DNA from: a bacterium
GTDB lineage: Bacteria; JALSQH01
DNA: 14,990 nucleotides
Assembly (NCBI GenBank): GCA_026985515.1
Contig: JALSQH010000088.1
Span: 1-14,990, forward strand
Reading direction: 5' to 3'
Shown: positions 7,851 to 14,990 of the stretch, piece by piece
Layout: each line of letters begins with the position of its first letter
Numbering within the stretch: position 1 is the stretch's first letter
Translations under genes and position numbers: made by a program
The notes under the pieces: generated by a model
The model's input: only the letters and a program-made list of their open reading frames with translations
Database searches by the model: none
Told to the model about the DNA's origin: nothing

Positions 7851-9206
7851 ATGGATATTAAAATTACTCTACCTGAAAAGGAAATTCCTTCTCAGTGGTA
7901 TAACATTCTGGCAGATCTTCCATCTCCTTTACCACCTCCCCTTCATCCAGTTACAAAGAAGCCGGTTGGACCGGAGGATCTTTCACCGATTTTTCCGATG
8001 GCGCTTATTGAACAGGAAGTGAGTACGCAGAGATGGATAGATATTCCCGAAGAGGTCAGAGAAATATACAGGCTATGGAGACCCACACCACTGATCAGAG
8101 CAAGAAGACTTGAGGAGTATCTTGGTACCCCTGCTCACATTTATTACAAGTATGAGGGTGCAAGTCCACCGGGGAGTCACAAGCCCAATACCGCCGTTGC
8201 CCAGGCTTATTACAATAAGAAGGAAGGTGTTAAGAGATTGACCACAGAGACAGGTGCCGGTCAGTGGGGAAGTGCTCTTGCCTTTGCAGGAAGGATGTTT
8301 GGTCTTGAAGTGGTGGTGTATATGGTAAAGGTAAGTTATCATCAGAAGCCATACAGAAGAGTAATGATTGAAACCTGGGGTGCCAATGTTTATCCCAGCC
8401 CAACCAACAGAACAGAGGCTGGAAGAAAAATTCTTGAAGCGGACCCTGATAATCCTGGTTCCCTTGGTATTGCAATAAGTGAAGCTGTGGAGGATGCTGT
8501 AAGTAGAGAAGATACAAAATATGCTCTTGGAAGCGTTTTGAATCATGTTTTGATGCATCAGACTGTAATTGGGCTTGAGGCCAAAAAGCAGTTTGAAATA
8601 GTGGGAGAGTATCCTGATGTTGTTATAGCACCCTGTGGAGGAGGAAGCAATCTTGGTGGGATCTCTTTTCCATTTCTGGCAGACAAGTTTGCTGGCAGAG
8701 AAGTTAGAGTAATCGCAGCTGAACCAACTTCATGTCCAACACTCACAAAGGGAGTGTACACATACGATTATGGTGATGTTGCTCAGATGACACCCCTTAT
8801 GAAAATGTACACTTTAGGCCATGATTTCATTCCTCCTGGAATACACGCGGGGGGACTCAGGTATCATGGAGATTCTCCCATTATCAGCCTCTTTGTTAAG
8901 GAGGGATTGATGGAAGCTGTGGCTCTTCCGCAGACTAAGGTGTTTGAAGCGGCAATAACCTTCGCAAGAACAGAGGGTATGATTCCTGCTCCTGAAACAA
9001 ATCATGCAATTGCTGCTGCCATTGATGAAGCTCTGAAAGCAAAGGAAGAAGGCAAAGAAAAGGTGATTCTCTTTAATTTTTCCGGACATGGTCTCCTTGA
9101 TCTGGCTGCTTATGATGCTTATCTTTCCGGTAAACTTGAGGATTACGATTATCCTGAAGAGAAAGTTAAGGAAGCCCTTGAAAGATTGCCAAAAGTTGAA
9201 GAATAG
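7851..9206 (+). CDS. trpB: Tryptophan synthase beta chain, TrpB2 type
   Basis: PLP enzyme that condenses indole and serine to tryptophan. I place the start at the ATG at 7851, with AGGAGGT six bases upstream, giving 451 aa. The frame extends back to 7806, but that ATG lies inside the promoter. The sequence is of the longer TrpB2 class (usual length about 420-450 aa) rather than the ~400-aa TrpB1. Visible are [16 protein letters not shown] (77-92), the PLP lysine K111 in [20 protein letters not shown] (133-144) and the phosphate loop [10 protein letters not shown] (261-270). No trpA is adjacent. TrpB2 proteins often lack strong contacts with TrpA and may recycle free indole or work alone, so this copy may serve salvage. 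It forms its own unit with a promoter and terminator. Confidence 0.95.
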   Translation: MDIKITLPEKEIPSQWYNILADLPSPLPPPLHPVTKKPVGPEDLSPIFPMALIEQEVSTQRWIDIPEEVREIYRLWRPTPLIRARRLEEYLGTPAHIYYKYEGASPPGSHKPNTAVAQAYYNKKEGVKRLTTETGAGQWGSALAFAGRMFGLEVVVYMVKVSYHQKPYRRVMIETWGANVYPSPTNRTEAGRKILEADPDNPGSLGIAISEAVEDAVSREDTKYALGSVLNHVLMHQTVIGLEAKKQFEIVGEYPDVVIAPCGGGSNLGGISFPFLADKFAGREVRVIAAEPTSCPTLTKGVYTYDYGDVAQMTPLMKMYTLGHDFIPPGIHAGGLRYHGDSPIISLFVKEGLMEAVALPQTKVFEAAITFARTEGMIPAPETNHAIAAAIDEALKAKEEGKEKVILFNFSGHGLLDLAAYDAYLSGKLEDYDYPEEKVKEALERLPKVEE

Positions 9207-9228
9207 GGAGGTTTTTCCTCCCTTTTTT
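9205..9228 (+). terminator. Intrinsic terminator of trpB
   Basis: AGGGAGG pairs with CCTCCCT (7 bp) around a TTTTT loop, followed by a run of six Ts beginning at the base of the stem. The stem starts inside the trpB stop codon. Only 23 bases separate its end from the next gene's start, so that gene must rely on read-through or on a promoter inside trpB. Confidence 0.85.
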
Positions 9229-9251
9229 CAATTTCGTAAGGGGAATCAATT

Positions 9252-9821
9252 ATGGTACCGCTGGGTATAATACCACCTGCAAGGCCATACATTGCGGAGG
9301 CTGAGACATTTTTTGAGTTTCAAATGTTTCCTGATGTTGATCAGGCGGTTAAGGCACTTGAGAGGAAGGTTGTGGATGGAATAATAATTGACAGAAGGTT
9401 GTATCCATCTGAGATTCCCCCCGAGTGGAAGGAGGTAATTTTAATAGATTCTTTTACTCTTGTTAAGTTCAAAGATGAAGCGGTAATAAGATATGAGGAT
9501 CTTTCCCATGTGCGTGTGAATGCATATGTAGAAGATGAAGGTATTGAGGAAATTTTAAAAGAACTTTTACCGGATCCGGATATGGTATTTTTTCATGGTG
9601 ATCTTGAAAGAGCTTGCAGTTTTGCTTTTGCCAATGATGAGCCGGTGCTAATAAGGTGGAGTGATTTTCACAGGATGAATTTTAAGTTGCTCATTCCTGT
9701 GGATGAAAATCACAGAAGGATTCAGAAGTTCAGAACCCCGGTGCTTTACTATGATAACCTGACTGATGAAGAAGTGAAGATTTTGAGAGACATAATAAGA
9801 AAACCTTCTCAGTCTCTTTGA
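9252..9821 (+). CDS. Hypothetical protein; possible stand-alone substrate-binding-like domain
   Basis: A 189-aa protein that I do not recognise by a diagnostic motif. AAGGGGA lies about seven bases before the ATG at 9252. It has no signal peptide or membrane segment, so it is probably cytoplasmic. The pattern is an opening MVPLGIIPPARPY, then QAVKALERKVVDGIIID, then a strand-rich middle (LSHVRVNAYVEDEGIEEILKELLPDPDMVFF), then LERACSFAFANDEPVLI, and late charged strands with a final helix. This resembles a two-lobed type 2 substrate-binding domain such as the LysR effector domain, here without a helix-turn-helix. That is inference from layout only. It sits between the trpB terminator and the promoter of the acyltransferase operon, so its partner is unclear. 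Confidence 0.75.
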   Translation: MVPLGIIPPARPYIAEAETFFEFQMFPDVDQAVKALERKVVDGIIIDRRLYPSEIPPEWKEVILIDSFTLVKFKDEAVIRYEDLSHVRVNAYVEDEGIEEILKELLPDPDMVFFHGDLERACSFAFANDEPVLIRWSDFHRMNFKLLIPVDENHRRIQKFRTPVLYYDNLTDEEVKILRDIIRKPSQSL

Positions 9822-9834
9822 TTCCTGCTATAAT
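9806..9834 (+). promoter_or_regulatory. Extended -10 promoter of the glycerolipid operon
   Basis: TTCTCA (9806-9811, four of six matches to TTGACA), a 17-bp spacer and TATAAT (9829-9834), preceded by TGC to form an extended -10. The predicted start of transcription is about 9841, only one to two bases before the ATG at 9843. The promoter overlaps the last codons of the upstream hypothetical gene. Confidence 0.75.
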
Positions 9835-9842
9835 ATTGTATC

Positions 9843-11435
9843 ATGTATGATCCAGACATACAAGTAGCCAGAGTTGAGGTACCGGCAAGGGTTCAGGAAT
9901 ACTTCTATGAGAGAATAAGAACAGGAAAAGATTCCCTTGACCAGATTCTGAGCGAGGTCCTTTATCTTGAAAGAAACAGGATTAAAGAAGAGAAACTTAA
10001 TAAAAGAGTTAAGTCAGATATCCAGTTTCTCAGACGTTTAAACAAGATCTTAAACAGAGGAAGCGAAGAAGAGAAAAAGGAAATTTTTGAAGAACTGGTA
10101 AATAGATATCTTGTTGAAATTACAGGTCATTTCAGTAAGCCTGTGTATAAATTTGCCACAATTGTTCTTCCCAGAGCCATAGGTCTCATGCTGAACCCTC
10201 TTTCTATTAAAAAGCTCATTGAAGATTTTCCCAATTTGCCATCTGTGGAGAATAATATCCATATTTCCGGAGAGATCGATTTGCTAAAATCTCTGTACAG
10301 GAAAGGAACTATCATTCTCACCCCCACCCACCAGAGCAATCTGGATTCACCCATTATTGGGCTTGCGATTTACATGATGGGGTTTGATCCTTTTCTCTAT
10401 GGGGCTGGTTTGAATCTCTTTGAAAATCCTGTCTTCAGTTTCTTCATGCACAATCTTGGAGCATACACTGTGGACAGGAAAAAGAAAAATGAAGTTTATC
10501 ATAAGACTCTGCGTGAATATGCTATATTTGCGCTGGAAAGGGGCTACAACATGCTCTTTTTCCCGGGGGGTACAAGGAGCAGAAGTGGTGCTGTGGAGAA
10601 AAGGCTCAAAAAGGGTTTGCTTGGAACGGGGATTAAAGCGTATATAAATAATCTTCTGCTCAAAAGGGAAAAACCAGATATATTTGTGGTTCCGCTGAAC
10701 ATGTCATATCAGCTTGTTCTGGAGGCTGAGACACTTATTGATGATTATTTAAAGGAAAGTGGAAAGTCTCGTTACATCATTGAGGATGATGAATCAAGCA
10801 AAATTGAAAAAATGGCTCTGTTTATCGCCAAGTTGTTTTCACTTGACGCACAGATATACCTGCGTGTTGGTAAAGCCATTGATGTTTTTGGTAATTTTGT
10901 GGATGATGAAGGAATATCTTATGACCAGAGAGGAAGGAGAGTTAACAGAGTTGATTATCTTACTGAAAATGGCGAAATTGTCCTGGATGATCAGAGAGAC
11001 AGAGTGTACACAGATGAGCTTGGTGAAACAATTTTGAAGGAATTCAAGAGAAACAATATTGTTCTCACCAATCATCTTGTATCCTTTGTTGCTTTTGAAA
11101 TCTTCCGGAAGTATCATAGAGATATTGATCTATATAAACTTGTAAAAATAGGTGTTACTTACAAAGGTATTCCCCTCCGGGATCTTGCCAGAAGTGTGGA
11201 CAAGTTAAAATCAGAACTGGTGAAGATGCATGAAAATGATCAAATTTTCCTGAGTCCAGAAGTGCTGAATTACAATGCTCTTGATATCATCAATGATGCG
11301 TTGAGATATGGAAGTATATACCACAAGAACGCTTTTCTCTACAGAGTAGGGGATAAAATATATTCGGATGATCTTGCAGTTTTATTCTACTATCATAACA
11401 GACTTGATGGGTATGGTTTAGAACAGAAGGTATGA
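9843..11435 (+). CDS. Glycerolipid (glycerol-3-phosphate / 1-acyl-G3P) acyltransferase
   Basis: A 530-aa LPLAT/PlsB-superfamily acyltransferase, expected to place a fatty acyl chain on glycerol-3-phosphate or its 1-acyl form at the inner membrane. The catalytic HX4D is H163-QSNL-D168. The second block is LGAYTVDR (205-212), the third is FFPGGTRSRSG (239-249) and the fourth VVPLNMSY (282-289). In the third block Gly242 stands where most members have Glu (PEGTRSR). About 130 residues precede the acyltransferase domain and over 200 follow it, more like PlsB/GPAT proteins than short PlsC. No Shine-Dalgarno precedes the ATG at 9843, no alternative start follows soon, and the promoter implies a leaderless message. 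The stop overlaps gpsA by ATGA. Choice between PlsB-like and PlsC-like activity is open; adjacency to gpsA favours glycerol-3-phosphate as acceptor. Confidence 0.88.
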   Translation: MYDPDIQVARVEVPARVQEYFYERIRTGKDSLDQILSEVLYLERNRIKEEKLNKRVKSDIQFLRRLNKILNRGSEEEKKEIFEELVNRYLVEITGHFSKPVYKFATIVLPRAIGLMLNPLSIKKLIEDFPNLPSVENNIHISGEIDLLKSLYRKGTIILTPTHQSNLDSPIIGLAIYMMGFDPFLYGAGLNLFENPVFSFFMHNLGAYTVDRKKKNEVYHKTLREYAIFALERGYNMLFFPGGTRSRSGAVEKRLKKGLLGTGIKAYINNLLLKREKPDIFVVPLNMSYQLVLEAETLIDDYLKESGKSRYIIEDDESSKIEKMALFIAKLFSLDAQIYLRVGKAIDVFGNFVDDEGISYDQRGRRVNRVDYLTENGEIVLDDQRDRVYTDELGETILKEFKRNNIVLTNHLVSFVAFEIFRKYHRDIDLYKLVKIGVTYKGIPLRDLARSVDKLKSELVKMHENDQIFLSPEVLNYNALDIINDALRYGSIYHKNAFLYRVGDKIYSDDLAVLFYYHNRLDGYGLEQKV

Positions 11436-12436
11436 AAAGAAAAAGTGAAAAGTCGGGAGTAGGTGTCATTGGTGGAGGCAGCTGGGGGACAACCATTGCT
11501 CAGCTGCTTGCGAGAAAGAGAAACAGGGTAATTTTGTGGGTGAGGGATGAGGCTCTGGCCAGGGAAATTAATGAAAAAAGGATTAACTCAAAGTATTTCC
11601 CGGCGCACAGGTTGAGTTCCCTTATTGAGGCAACCACGAGTATGGCAAAGGTGGCTGATGAATCCCAGGTTATTTTTGTGGTTGTACCATCAAGAGTGTT
11701 CAGGGAAGTGGTGAGAAGACTTGGAGATTTCCTTCACGGTGAGCATATTCTTATATCCGCGACAAAAGGGATCGAGGATGAAACATTTAAAAGAATGTCG
11801 GAGATTATCAAAGAAGAAACTCCTGTAAAGAAAGTGGGAGTACTGTCGGGACCAAATATTGCAGAAGAGATAATGAGGGGTCATCCATCTGCTACCATTG
11901 TTGCTTCAAGATTTGAACTGGTGAAGAGTAAAGTAATATCTCTCCTCAATCATAGATTATTCAATGTGTATGGCAGCAGTGATGTAACAGGGGTGGAACT
12001 GGCAGGAACATTCAAGAACATTGTGGCAATTGCGTCTGGTATAGCCCACGGAAAGGGATTTGGAGTGAACACATTTTCTTATCTAATGACCGAAGGCCTT
12101 CGCGAAATGAAAATACTTGGTGAAGCTATGGGAGCGGAGGGGGATACTTTCATTTCTCTTGCTGGAATAGGGGATCTCATTGCCACCTGTACAAGTCAAT
12201 ACAGTAGAAATTTCCGTTTTGGAAAGGCTCTTTCAGAAGGTTTATCACCGGATGAAGCTTTGAAAAAGGTAAATCAGACTGTTGAAGGTATATACGCAGC
12301 AAAAGTGATGTATCATTATGCTGAAAAACATGGGGTTAATCTTCCACTTCTCACAGCAATTCATGATGTTATTTACAGAGGATTAAAAGTTGAAGATGCC
12401 ATTGAAAAACTTACCAGAGTTCCTCAGGAAGAGTAA
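11432..12436 (+). CDS. gpsA: NAD(P)H-dependent glycerol-3-phosphate dehydrogenase
   Basis: Reduces dihydroxyacetone phosphate to sn-glycerol-3-phosphate, the backbone for phospholipids. The protein is 334 aa, normal for GpsA. The Rossmann motif GVIGGGSWGTTIA is at 11-23. TKGIE (111-115), SGPNIAEEIMRGHPSAT (139-155), the catalytic-lysine motif AGTFKN (K195) and GIGDLIATCTSQYSRN (245-260) are all present. The start overlaps the acyltransferase stop (ATGA), with AGAAGG immediately before it, so the two are probably translationally coupled. The product is a likely substrate for the upstream acyltransferase. The first eight or so residues (MKRKSEKS) are a charged extension before the first strand. 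Confidence 0.96.
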   Translation: MKRKSEKSGVGVIGGGSWGTTIAQLLARKRNRVILWVRDEALAREINEKRINSKYFPAHRLSSLIEATTSMAKVADESQVIFVVVPSRVFREVVRRLGDFLHGEHILISATKGIEDETFKRMSEIIKEETPVKKVGVLSGPNIAEEIMRGHPSATIVASRFELVKSKVISLLNHRLFNVYGSSDVTGVELAGTFKNIVAIASGIAHGKGFGVNTFSYLMTEGLREMKILGEAMGAEGDTFISLAGIGDLIATCTSQYSRNFRFGKALSEGLSPDEALKKVNQTVEGIYAAKVMYHYAEKHGVNLPLLTAIHDVIYRGLKVEDAIEKLTRVPQEE

Positions 12437-13316
12437 AACTGTTAAGAGGAATATTTATCCTGAGAGAATTGATTCTGTTTTTTATCCTCTGGTTATTTTC
12501 AGAGAACGTGACTCCTTTCCTGCGACCGGGAGAGTAATAATCAGCGATATTGATAAAACCTACCTGAACACCGATTTTGAATCCTTAAAGGGGCTTATGT
12601 GGATACCTCTTGAGGTGGCTGTTGATAAAGTGACCATTGACAGAATGAATCTTGTTTATCAGGCGCTGCGGCATGGTAGGGGGGATCAACCTGTTTTGAC
12701 GCCTTTTGTATTTGTAACTGCTTCTCCACCATTTCTTTTTTCTCCTTTGAGTGACAAGATGCTGAGGGATGGTGTGGAGTATGACGTTATAGCGATGAAA
12801 GATCAGCCTGCACTTTTCAAGAGATTTGAATTTGATCAATTAAGGTCTCAGGTTACATTTAAACTCTTTGCTCTATTTGAGATTTTGAGGCTGATGGATG
12901 GGAAAAGACATTCACTCATATTATTCGGAGACGATACAGAAAGTGATCTTCAAATTTATCTACTTTTTAAGAAAATAGTTGAAGAAAAACCACGGATGTT
13001 TAGAGTAGCAGATTTGTTGCTTGAAAATGGAGTTTCTCTCAAGTACATGGAGAAGCTGCTAAAGTTGATAAGAGAGTTTTACACGATGAATGTTTCAATA
13101 AAGGTTGATTATATTTTTATCTATCTTTCAAAGGGAGAATTTTTACCAGGAGGTGTTTATCCACCAGTAGTTGAATATACCTCTTCCTCACAGGTGGCAA
13201 TTTTCCTGTTTGAAAAGAAATTGATAAACAGGTATTATTTAGAAAAAATTGTTTCACCGGAGAGTGAAGAGTATTTTCTTGCTACGGAATGGTTAAGAGA
13301 TTACGGATACCTGTGA
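12390..13316 (+). CDS. App1/lipin-like HAD phosphatase (probable phosphatidate phosphatase)
   Basis: A 308-aa protein with haloacid-dehalogenase motifs in order: I, ISDIDKT (51-57, Asp53 and Asp55); II, FVFVTASPP (106-114, Thr110/Ser112); III, a lysine in QVTFKLFAL (about Lys158); and IV, LFGDDTESD (178-186). DxDxT in motif I is typical of App1 (DUF2183) and lipin-type phosphatidate phosphatases. That fits its place behind an acyltransferase and gpsA and suggests phosphatidate to diacylglycerol conversion. No signal peptide or membrane segment is seen, so it would act at the membrane from the cytoplasm. The start is uncertain: the TTG at 12390 has AGAGGA seven bases upstream, and an ATG follows at 12396. 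Either way it overlaps gpsA by about 40-47 bp. The substrate is inferred. Confidence 0.82.
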   Translation: MKMPLKNLPEFLRKSKTVKRNIYPERIDSVFYPLVIFRERDSFPATGRVIISDIDKTYLNTDFESLKGLMWIPLEVAVDKVTIDRMNLVYQALRHGRGDQPVLTPFVFVTASPPFLFSPLSDKMLRDGVEYDVIAMKDQPALFKRFEFDQLRSQVTFKLFALFEILRLMDGKRHSLILFGDDTESDLQIYLLFKKIVEEKPRMFRVADLLLENGVSLKYMEKLLKLIREFYTMNVSIKVDYIFIYLSKGEFLPGGVYPPVVEYTSSSQVAIFLFEKKLINRYYLEKIVSPESEEYFLATEWLRDYGYL

Positions 13317-14678
13317 ATGAATAAATTACGAAAAGCTCTGCTTTTTCTTTTTCTTATTTGTCTTAATGGTTCAGTTGTTTTACTGGCTGAAGAGGATCTT
13401 TATCTAAAATACAAAACTCTCGTTCAGCAGTTTCCCGATAACCCTGTTTATCATTACAATCTTGGAATAATTCTTGCAGAAAGAGGAAACTTATCTGAAG
13501 CAGAGAAAGAGGTGGAGAAGGCAGCAGAACTTGAGGAAAAGCCTGAATTTTACTATTCCCTTGGGATGATAAGAAAAGATCTTGGTAAAGTGGACGAAGC
13601 CATTGTGTCTTTTAAAAAAGCCCTTTCTCTAAAGCCAGATTATGTTGATGTTTTTCTTCCTCTTGCCAGACTATTGCACAAGAAAGGGAAAGATGATGAG
13701 GCACTCAGATATCTTGAAAGTGGATTGATTCTGGCTCCTGATAATGTTGATATGCTGATGCTTGATGCGAGGATTTCCGGAGAAATGGGACTTTTTTCAA
13801 GAACCATTAATGACCTCAAACATGTTGTGCAGATTGATCCTTCCAATTTAGAAGCTCACTATTTCCTTTATCAGGTTTATTTTAATCTGGGCAATTTTGA
13901 CCTTGCTCTTAAAGAAATTTTTTTCGTGGAAACACTCGATCCCCGGAATTATAAAGTTTATCTGGAGAAGGGCAGGGTTCTTCAAAAGATGAAACGTTAC
14001 AGTGAATCCAGAAAGGCTCTTGAGAAGGCGATAAAACTGAATCCCGGATGTTCTATTTGTTACAGTATACTTGCCATGGATCTTTATTTTTTGAAAGATT
14101 ATGCTGGCGCTCTTTTAAATTTTAAAAAATCCCTGCAGATTCATTATGATGAGACTGTAGCCAGCAATTACAGTAAGTTGCTTTCATATATTTCAGCAGT
14201 AACACTTGATATGATGAATGGAAGTAATCTGGATAAAGCGGAGAAATATGCCAGATTACTTGTTCAGGTTGAACCGGCAAATCCATCATATATGGTGCTC
14301 CTGGGAATGGTTTTGTTGAACAAAGGAGAATGTGAGGAGAGTATCAGGATTTTGTCTGAAGCGGTTGAAAAGGAATACAGTAAACCTGAAGTTGTTTACT
14401 ACAATCAGGGTATCTGCTATTTTAAACTTGGGAAGTATAATGAAGCTGAAAAGGTGTATGAAAAGGTTGTCAGGAAGAGGCCTGATTTTGCAGAGGCGTG
14501 GTACAATCTTGGGAGTACTTATGAAAAGGAGGGGAAAAAAGAGAAAGCGATTCTCGCTTATCTAAGATTTATTTCCCTTAAACCAGATTCAACACTGGTA
14601 CCGCTGGTTAAGCACAAAATATCGGTTCTCAGGGGAAGCCTCACTCATACTTCAACTTCGGTTGACGGGCAGCCCTGA
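13317..14678 (+). CDS. Exported tetratricopeptide-repeat protein
   Basis: A 453-aa protein with an N-terminal signal peptide ([21 protein letters not shown], cleavage likely after LLA near residue 25), followed by about eleven tandem 34-residue TPR units from about residue 40 to 440. Clear examples are [40 protein letters not shown] and [14 protein letters not shown]. The eighth unit is degenerate and longer. TPR solenoids serve as protein-binding scaffolds. Here it should act in the periplasm or outside the cytoplasmic membrane; its partner is unknown. The ATG directly follows the phosphatase stop (TGA ATG) without a clear Shine-Dalgarno, so it probably depends on coupled translation. Its 3' end overlaps gcvPB on the opposite strand by 38 bp. 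Confidence 0.9.
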   Translation: MNKLRKALLFLFLICLNGSVVLLAEEDLYLKYKTLVQQFPDNPVYHYNLGIILAERGNLSEAEKEVEKAAELEEKPEFYYSLGMIRKDLGKVDEAIVSFKKALSLKPDYVDVFLPLARLLHKKGKDDEALRYLESGLILAPDNVDMLMLDARISGEMGLFSRTINDLKHVVQIDPSNLEAHYFLYQVYFNLGNFDLALKEIFFVETLDPRNYKVYLEKGRVLQKMKRYSESRKALEKAIKLNPGCSICYSILAMDLYFLKDYAGALLNFKKSLQIHYDETVASNYSKLLSYISAVTLDMMNGSNLDKAEKYARLLVQVEPANPSYMVLLGMVLLNKGECEESIRILSEAVEKEYSKPEVVYYNQGICYFKLGKYNEAEKVYEKVVRKRPDFAEAWYNLGSTYEKEGKKEKAILAYLRFISLKPDSTLVPLVKHKISVLRGSLTHTSTSVDGQP

Positions 14679-14990
14679 CCTCATCAAGGCGGGATACGAG
14701 GGTATTCTCTGGCGCATTTCTTATTTTTTCAGGATTTTTTTCAGCCTCTTCAGCAATTTCAATCATTGCATTTATAAACTGGTCGAGTTCCTCTTTACTT
14801 TCAGTTTCAGTTGGTTCAATCATTATTGCATCTTTAACCACCAGCGGAAAGTAAACTGTGGGTGGGTGAAATCCCCTGTCAATGAGTGCTTTGGCAATAT
14901 CCATCGTTGTAACATGATTTTTCATCTGATACCTGTCAGTAAATACAACTTCATGCATTGAAGGGGTTTCAAAGGGAAGATGAAAATGTT
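14641..14990 (-). CDS. gcvPB: Glycine dehydrogenase (decarboxylating) subunit 2, C-terminal part
   Basis: C-terminal 115 residues of the beta subunit of two-subunit glycine decarboxylase (P-protein), the PLP enzyme of the glycine cleavage system; the rest lies beyond the right edge. The frame is open to the edge and continues upstream of the ATG at 14958, so that ATG is internal. Recognisable family blocks are [48 protein letters not shown] and the near-invariant end [16 protein letters not shown]. The stop codon TGA is at 14641-14643. The gene converges on the TPR gene and overlaps its end. No terminator hairpin was recognised at the junction. Confidence 0.96.
   Translation of the reverse strand, partial: HFHLPFETPSMHEVVFTDRYQMKNHVTTMDIAKALIDRGFHPPTVYFPLVVKDAIMIEPTETESKEELDQFINAMIEIAEEAEKNPEKIRNAPENTLVSRLDEVRAARQPKLKYE

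Noticed and set aside
13317-13400. Lipoprotein signal in the TPR protein (cysteine at about residue 15)
   Set aside because: The residue before the cysteine is Ile rather than Gly, Ala or Ser, so the lipobox consensus is not met; an ordinary signal peptide is the better call.
13440-14640. DNA-level tandem repeats in the TPR gene
   Set aside because: The periodicity is at the protein level only; the nucleotide sequences of the units have diverged, so no repeat feature is called.

Overview
The window is a bacterial chromosomal segment. It is moderately AT-rich, with tightly packed genes, Shine-Dalgarno-led operons, intrinsic terminators and frequent AGA/AGG arginine codons. No mobile element, CRISPR array, rRNA or tRNA was seen. 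The sequence alone does not allow a confident taxonomic call. The isopropylmalate isomerase is the two-subunit type with a roughly 420-aa LeuC and roughly 168-aa LeuD, TrpB is the TrpB2 type, and glycine decarboxylase has a separate PB subunit. These are common in deep-branching, thermophilic or uncultured lineages, but that is only a hint.

Left half, minus strand, read from right to left. A promoter-like element near 7644-7677 precedes a structured 5' leader (7556-7636) that ends in an intrinsic terminator just before panB. Then come panB-panC-panD (pantothenate synthesis), closed by a second strong terminator (5436-5476). Next is a tightly packed run: a DUF502 membrane protein, smpB (trans-translation), leuC-leuD-leuB (leucine synthesis) and asd (aspartate-semialdehyde dehydrogenase). 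After asd, overlapping its stop codon, lies the start of an exported protein that runs off the left edge. Pantothenate and leucine synthesis share the precursor 2-ketoisovalerate. PanD and Asd both use aspartate-derived carbon, so the neighbourhood is metabolically coherent.

Right half, plus strand. A TrpB2-type tryptophan synthase beta chain has its own extended -10 promoter and a terminator. It is followed by a 189-aa protein of unknown function whose layout resembles a substrate-binding domain. A second extended -10 promoter lies so close to the next start codon that the mRNA would be leaderless or nearly so. It drives a probable glycerolipid operon: a 530-aa glycerolipid acyltransferase, gpsA (glycerol-3-phosphate dehydrogenase), an App1/lipin-like HAD phosphatase and an exported TPR protein. 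Together the first three could take dihydroxyacetone phosphate to phosphatidate and then to diacylglycerol. The TPR gene converges on, and overlaps, the 3' end of gcvPB (glycine decarboxylase subunit 2) at the right edge.

The most interesting points are the candidate cis-regulatory RNA in front of panB, the acyltransferase operon with its likely leaderless start and altered motif III, and the hairpin and gene overlap at the end of asd.
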